A stretch of 64,000 nt of DNA, from the NCBI RefSeq assembly GCF_023336505.1, contig NZ_JAMAST010000009.1, forward strand, positions 1-64,000. Direction: 5' to 3'. A model generated the notes under the pieces. That model had not been told where the DNA came from, ran no database searches, and worked only from the letters and a program-made list of their open reading frames with translations. The position numbers and the translations under genes were made by a program. Source of the DNA: Sporolactobacillus mangiferae (lineage in GTDB: Bacteria; Bacillota; Bacilli; Bacillales; Sporolactobacillaceae). Positions 60,817 to 64,000 of the stretch are shown in pieces. Numbering within the stretch: the first letter of the stretch is position 1; each line of letters opens with the position of its first letter.

Positions 60817-62926
60817 ACTCAAACCTATTTCTTATCTCTTTTTTTCTTTTTTCTTTATTTTAAATGCTTACTACTTCTATGCGTTTCTTTGCCATACAAA
60901 ATTCGAACTTTTGAACGCTGACCCTGAACCTCATTTAGACCAACTTGTTCTCATGCTTATCATTGGTGCGTTTTTTATAGGTTCTGGTTTTTACTGTGCG
61001 GTGAATAAACCATTTTCTGTTGTGACCAAACACTATTTTTTTCTGATGTTCACTGCAGGAATCGCAATTACTTCGGCCATTCCTTCAGGTGTGCATATTC
61101 CAATCGCCCGTCCGATAGAAATCATGTCTGCTCTTTGTTCATCCTTATTCCTTTTTCAGTTCTTTTTATATTTTCCACGGACCACAAAACCCAACCTGTT
61201 GAGAAAAATCAATGATTACTTACGTTATATTTTATTTTTTGTTACAATCACCTATCTAGTTACATTTTTGATATATCGGAATTTAGACAATCCTTTTGCT
61301 GCACTCTTCCGTTCACTAATCATTCTTCTTGTCATTTTTGTACTCATCCTTTGTTTTACTTTGATTCTTCTCATGCTCAAATCGAATTCCGCCAAAGTGA
61401 AAAACCAGCTTTATCTGTTAATCGGGTCCTTCATTCTATCTTTTTTCCCGGTTCTCTCTCTCAGCCTGATTCCTTATGTTTTCTTCAATGCCGGCCAGCG
61501 GGTACCCTTTTATTACAGCATCATAAGTGTTGTTATTTTCCCGATCACACTGACCTATATGCTGACACAGCATGAAATTATTGACGTCATGCTTAAATTG
61601 AAACAAGTAGTTTCAAAGCTCATCGCCATTGTACTCACCCTGGCATTCGCCAACCTCCTGTATTTTCTTTTCTTTCAGGATTACTTAAAATATTTTTATC
61701 GTGCAAACCTTATGTATCTTGCCATCATTATCTGTGCTTATCTGTTAGGCGGTTTTTACAGCGTTCGTTCCTATCGTCGTTTTTTTGACAAAACACAGGT
61801 GATCGAAAAAGAAAAGCTTCAGATCATGCAGCATATTTCTAATGGAAAGCATCTGAGATTCTGTGCACGCCTGATCATCCAGCTCATCGAACAGACAGTG
61901 GACGTTAAAGGTGCCGCTCTCGTGTGGAAACAAAAAGGACTACCGAGAATACTGCATCAGACCGGTATTTTTGTCTATGAACAACCCGCGCTTAACCTCT
62001 TAGTGAAAATGGCCGATATGTCGCCTGAGCGCATTCAAAAACAATATAATATTCTCATTCTTCCTCTTTCTGATTCTGCCAGCGTCAAAGGATGGATTTT
62101 TCTTGGTCAGAAAACAAACGGCACCCGCTTTGCCAAGAGTGAATATACGCTTATCCATGAAATCTGCTCAGACGCACTGAGTCTGCTTGACAGTTCCGAA
62201 TTTCGCGCCAAATTAGACGAAGAACTGGAAAAGACACAGAATCAATCGTATTCAGAAGAACAGTTTAATGCACTGCTTATGAATTCTATTGACGAAAGCA
62301 GGCGAAATTTATCGCTTTTTCTGCACGATGACATCCTGCAAAATGTTATACTATTGGAGAATAGAATTGACAATTTGCACAGAGCAGGAAAAATTGACGA
62401 TGCAGCCTATCAGGAGATTCATGAATCGTTCTTGAACACGATTTATGAAATTCGCGAGAAGTCTCGTGAACTGCATCCTTTTGTCGTTGAGGATCTTGGT
62501 TTGGAACAGAGCATTCAGGTCCTGAAAAAGAACCTGCAGACCAACTACAACATCATCGTTGACGCAAGTTGCGATCTTGGCATGACCGTTATCCCCAAGA
62601 AAGTTGAACTGGCTGTATTCCGTATTATTAAAGAGCTGCTGCACAATTCGATCAAACACGCTTCAGTGCCGGTAGTCAAAGTTTCACTTAAATGCGCCAA
62701 CCGCTATTTATATCTTACAGCCAGTGATCAGGGCAGAGGATTCGATCTTGCTCATACACTGCGCGCATCAACAGGACATATCGGTCTGCTCACTGTTCAA
62801 AAAACCATCGATCTCCTGCACGGAATCTGTGACATACAATCTTCACCCGGTTGCGGTACAACGATCACGATAACAATGCCTCTAGAATGGAATGATGACC
62901 GTGACAATCAATATCATCCTGGTTGA
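60812..62926 (+). CDS. comP: ComP-type sensor histidine kinase
   Basis: About 704 residues. Some eight transmembrane helices fill the first 330 residues, as in ComP; a linker, then HisKA_3 with phospho-His in L-F-L-H-D-D-I-L-Q-N, and an ATPase domain with A-S-D-Q-G-R-G-F-D and G-H-I-G-L-L-T. ComP senses the modified pheromone at the membrane. The best ribosome site, GGAGGG at 60799-60804, is seven bases before ATT at 60812, which would start the protein K-L-K-P-I-S-Y-L and overlap the comQ stop. In-frame ATG at 60770 and TTG at 60797 lack good sites. The true start codon is thus uncertain. Confidence 0.87.
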   Translation: MKLKPISYLFFSFFFILNAYYFYAFLCHTKFELLNADPEPHLDQLVLMLIIGAFFIGSGFYCAVNKPFSVVTKHYFFLMFTAGIAITSAIPSGVHIPIARPIEIMSALCSSLFLFQFFLYFPRTTKPNLLRKINDYLRYILFFVTITYLVTFLIYRNLDNPFAALFRSLIILLVIFVLILCFTLILLMLKSNSAKVKNQLYLLIGSFILSFFPVLSLSLIPYVFFNAGQRVPFYYSIISVVIFPITLTYMLTQHEIIDVMLKLKQVVSKLIAIVLTLAFANLLYFLFFQDYLKYFYRANLMYLAIIICAYLLGGFYSVRSYRRFFDKTQVIEKEKLQIMQHISNGKHLRFCARLIIQLIEQTVDVKGAALVWKQKGLPRILHQTGIFVYEQPALNLLVKMADMSPERIQKQYNILILPLSDSASVKGWIFLGQKTNGTRFAKSEYTLIHEICSDALSLLDSSEFRAKLDEELEKTQNQSYSEEQFNALLMNSIDESRRNLSLFLHDDILQNVILLENRIDNLHRAGKIDDAAYQEIHESFLNTIYEIREKSRELHPFVVEDLGLEQSIQVLKKNLQTNYNIIVDASCDLGMTVIPKKVELAVFRIIKELLHNSIKHASVPVVKVSLKCANRYLYLTASDQGRGFDLAHTLRASTGHIGLLTVQKTIDLLHGICDIQSSPGCGTTITITMPLEWNDDRDNQYHPG

Positions 62927-63503
62927 TGACCACCTGCTTATGCTCATGGGGCTGAAAGAGCTGCTTGAAAAAGAGCAGGGCTTTCATGTACTGGAGGCGT
63001 TCACAGATCCGGTACAGCTTGAAAGTTATTTAGCATTGCATCCGCCTGATATTCTCGTTCTGGATGTACGCCTGAAAAATACAAGCGGAATAGAGATCAC
63101 AAAACAGCTTAAAAAAAGCAATACAGCACTGAAAATCATATTGCTATCCGGTTATCAATACGATGAATATGTTGAAGCGGCAAAATCAGCAGGAGCTGAT
63201 GCCTATGTAACTAAGGAAGAATCAAATGCCAGACTTGCAACGGTTATCCGCCAGGTTTACAACGGAGAAAAGATATTCCCCAACCTTCACCCCGAAATTC
63301 ACAGTGAAACCTTAACGACACGTGAGCTGGATATACTGAAGCTGATTGCAAAAGATTTAACAACCAGAGAGATCAGTAAAGAACTGGCAATCAGTAAGCG
63401 AACCGTTGAATACCACATTTCCTCCATTATCCAGAAATTAGACGCCGATTCGCGTGTTGGTGCCGTCGTCAACGCCATAAAAAAAGGATTGCTGAACATT
63501 TAA
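62892..63503 (+). CDS. comA: ComA-type response regulator
   Basis: 203 residues. Receiver domain with I-I-L-V-D-D-H, phosphorylation Asp in D-I-L-V-L-D-V-R and Lys in Y-V-T-K-E-E, then a LuxR-type helix-turn-helix L-T-T-R-E-L-D-I through R-T-V-E-Y-H-I-S-S-I-I-Q-K-L. Cognate to the comP kinase, with which it overlaps by 35 nt. In B. subtilis ComA-P drives srfA/comS and other genes; its targets here are not in view. Start codon among tandem ATGs at 62892/62895 or a GTG at 62901. Confidence 0.88.
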   Translation: MMTVTINIILVDDHLLMLMGLKELLEKEQGFHVLEAFTDPVQLESYLALHPPDILVLDVRLKNTSGIEITKQLKKSNTALKIILLSGYQYDEYVEAAKSAGADAYVTKEESNARLATVIRQVYNGEKIFPNLHPEIHSETLTTRELDILKLIAKDLTTREISKELAISKRTVEYHISSIIQKLDADSRVGAVVNAIKKGLLNI

Positions 63504-63552
63504 AGTACAGCAACCCAGCCCCGCAGGATACATACAAGAATTTCTTTTTCCT

Positions 63553-63972
63553 TTAGAAAACTTGGCTTTGCCAAGCCTTTGACACGGGCGAAGCTGCCGT
63601 CGCACTTATACTATTTTCCTTAAATTTTATATACTTTCTTATAGTATAAGAAAAACCGGGCATAGCCCGGTCCTTACTTCCGCACGATGCGGTTGCTTCC
63701 GCGTTACATACAGGACGTACTTTCACAGGATACCGTTTGACTGCGATTTACCGACCATTCAGCATGATTTACCGGTCATTCCTGCGCTATTTACCGGTCA
63801 TTCAGTATGATTTACCGGTCATCGCGTGTTTTCACAGTTTTCTACCGGAGTCTTTGATCTGTTTGTTTGTTTGGCATCGGCGCATCAATTGCTTGCTTGC
63901 CGCGGGCGAAGATAAAGATGCCGTCGCACTGATACTATAATCCGCCGATTTTCAAACTTTCTTATAGTATAA
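63553..63972 (+). repeat. Composite intergenic repeat copy at the window end
   Basis: Fills most of the 497-bp stretch after comA. Modules in order: CTTGGC/GCCAAG hairpin, GCCGTCGCAC, inverted repeat CTTATACTAT/ATAGTATAAG (63605-63650), an ACCGGGC/GCCCGGT hairpin (63655-63671), CCTTACTTCCGCACGATGCGG, ACAGGACGTACTTTCACAGG, four ATTTACCGGTCAT-type units (63745, 63766, 63788, 63809), the TTTGATCTGTTTGTTTG stretch, then GCCGTCGCACTGATACTAT and a second ATACTAT/ATAGTAT inverted repeat (63932-63970). Confidence 0.8.
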
Positions 63973-64000
63973 ACGAATGCTTACTTAAACCCCTGTCTGA

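Noticed and set aside
63745-63822. Possible CRISPR array because of evenly spaced repeats
   Set aside because: Units are about 13 bp with 8-9-bp similar gaps, not 25-40-bp repeats with unique spacers, and there are no cas genes.
1-64000. tRNA, rRNA or tmRNA genes
   Set aside because: I saw no tRNA T-loop runs in cloverleaf context and no rRNA-like sequence; a tRNAscan run would be the proper test.

Overview
The window looks like chromosome from an endospore-forming, low-to-mid GC Bacillota. Sporolactobacillus or a close relative is my best guess, from gene content and order rather than any marker gene. Evidence: a short gamma-type acid-soluble spore protein, a spore-cortex muramic-lactam deacetylase (pdaA), PerR, a Lia cell-envelope stress operon, and gene order that repeats several B. 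subtilis neighbourhoods (ygaE-gsaB-bcp-perR; yfhP-mutY-sspE; recX-yfhI; yfkD-yfjT-pdaA; yfkJ-yfkI-yfkH).

Layout. 1-829 is one end of an IS1595-type insertion sequence sitting almost against the perR stop codon. 841-6496 holds oxidative-stress and haem genes (perR, bcp, a quinone-oxidoreductase-like enzyme, a NUDIX hydrolase, hemL, an aromatic-acid exporter-like protein). 6692-10206 is the lia operon (liaI, liaH, liaF, liaS, liaR). 10781-16481 is a five-gene oligopeptide ABC importer. 16860-25678 holds spore and DNA-repair genes (SASP, mutY, recX, pdaA), an MtnE-like aminotransferase and an MFS permease, with a cluster of DnaA boxes beside recX. 25952-36639 mixes a P1B-4 metal exporter with Fur/PerR-like boxes, a VIT metal transporter, a low-molecular-weight phosphatase cluster, adenine deaminase, an RsmF-type methyltransferase and an S66 peptidase. 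37364-50237 is mostly single metabolic genes, plus a His-rich permease pair, a TipA-type regulator with a textbook 19-bp-spacer promoter, and a secreted CAP-domain protein whose leader carries a cyclic-di-GMP-I riboswitch. 51413-58787 has a large secreted GH92 glycosidase, murB and a cheY-cheC-PAS/GGDEF operon. 59689-63503 is a complete ComX-type quorum-sensing locus.

The most notable systems are signalling systems. (1) A four-gene comX-comQ-comP-comA locus has an unannotated 56-codon comX placed before comQ and ending in D-P-I-E-W-A. (2) A c-di-GMP circuit is suggested by a GGDEF enzyme encoded with CheY and CheC, and by a GEMM-I riboswitch upstream of the CAP protein about 13 kb away. (3) Metal and peroxide control may link perR to the P1B-4 exporter through matching operator-like sequences.

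A mosaic family of intergenic repeats runs through the whole window (10.3, 19.3, 20.9, 37.0, 37.9, 50.9 and 63.5 kb, plus short pieces). It is built from a few modules: a CTTGGC/GCCAAG hairpin, tandem ATTTACCGGTCAT units about 21 bp apart, a GC-rich body, and a TTATACTAT/ATAGTATAA inverted repeat. No rRNA, tRNA or CRISPR array was seen.
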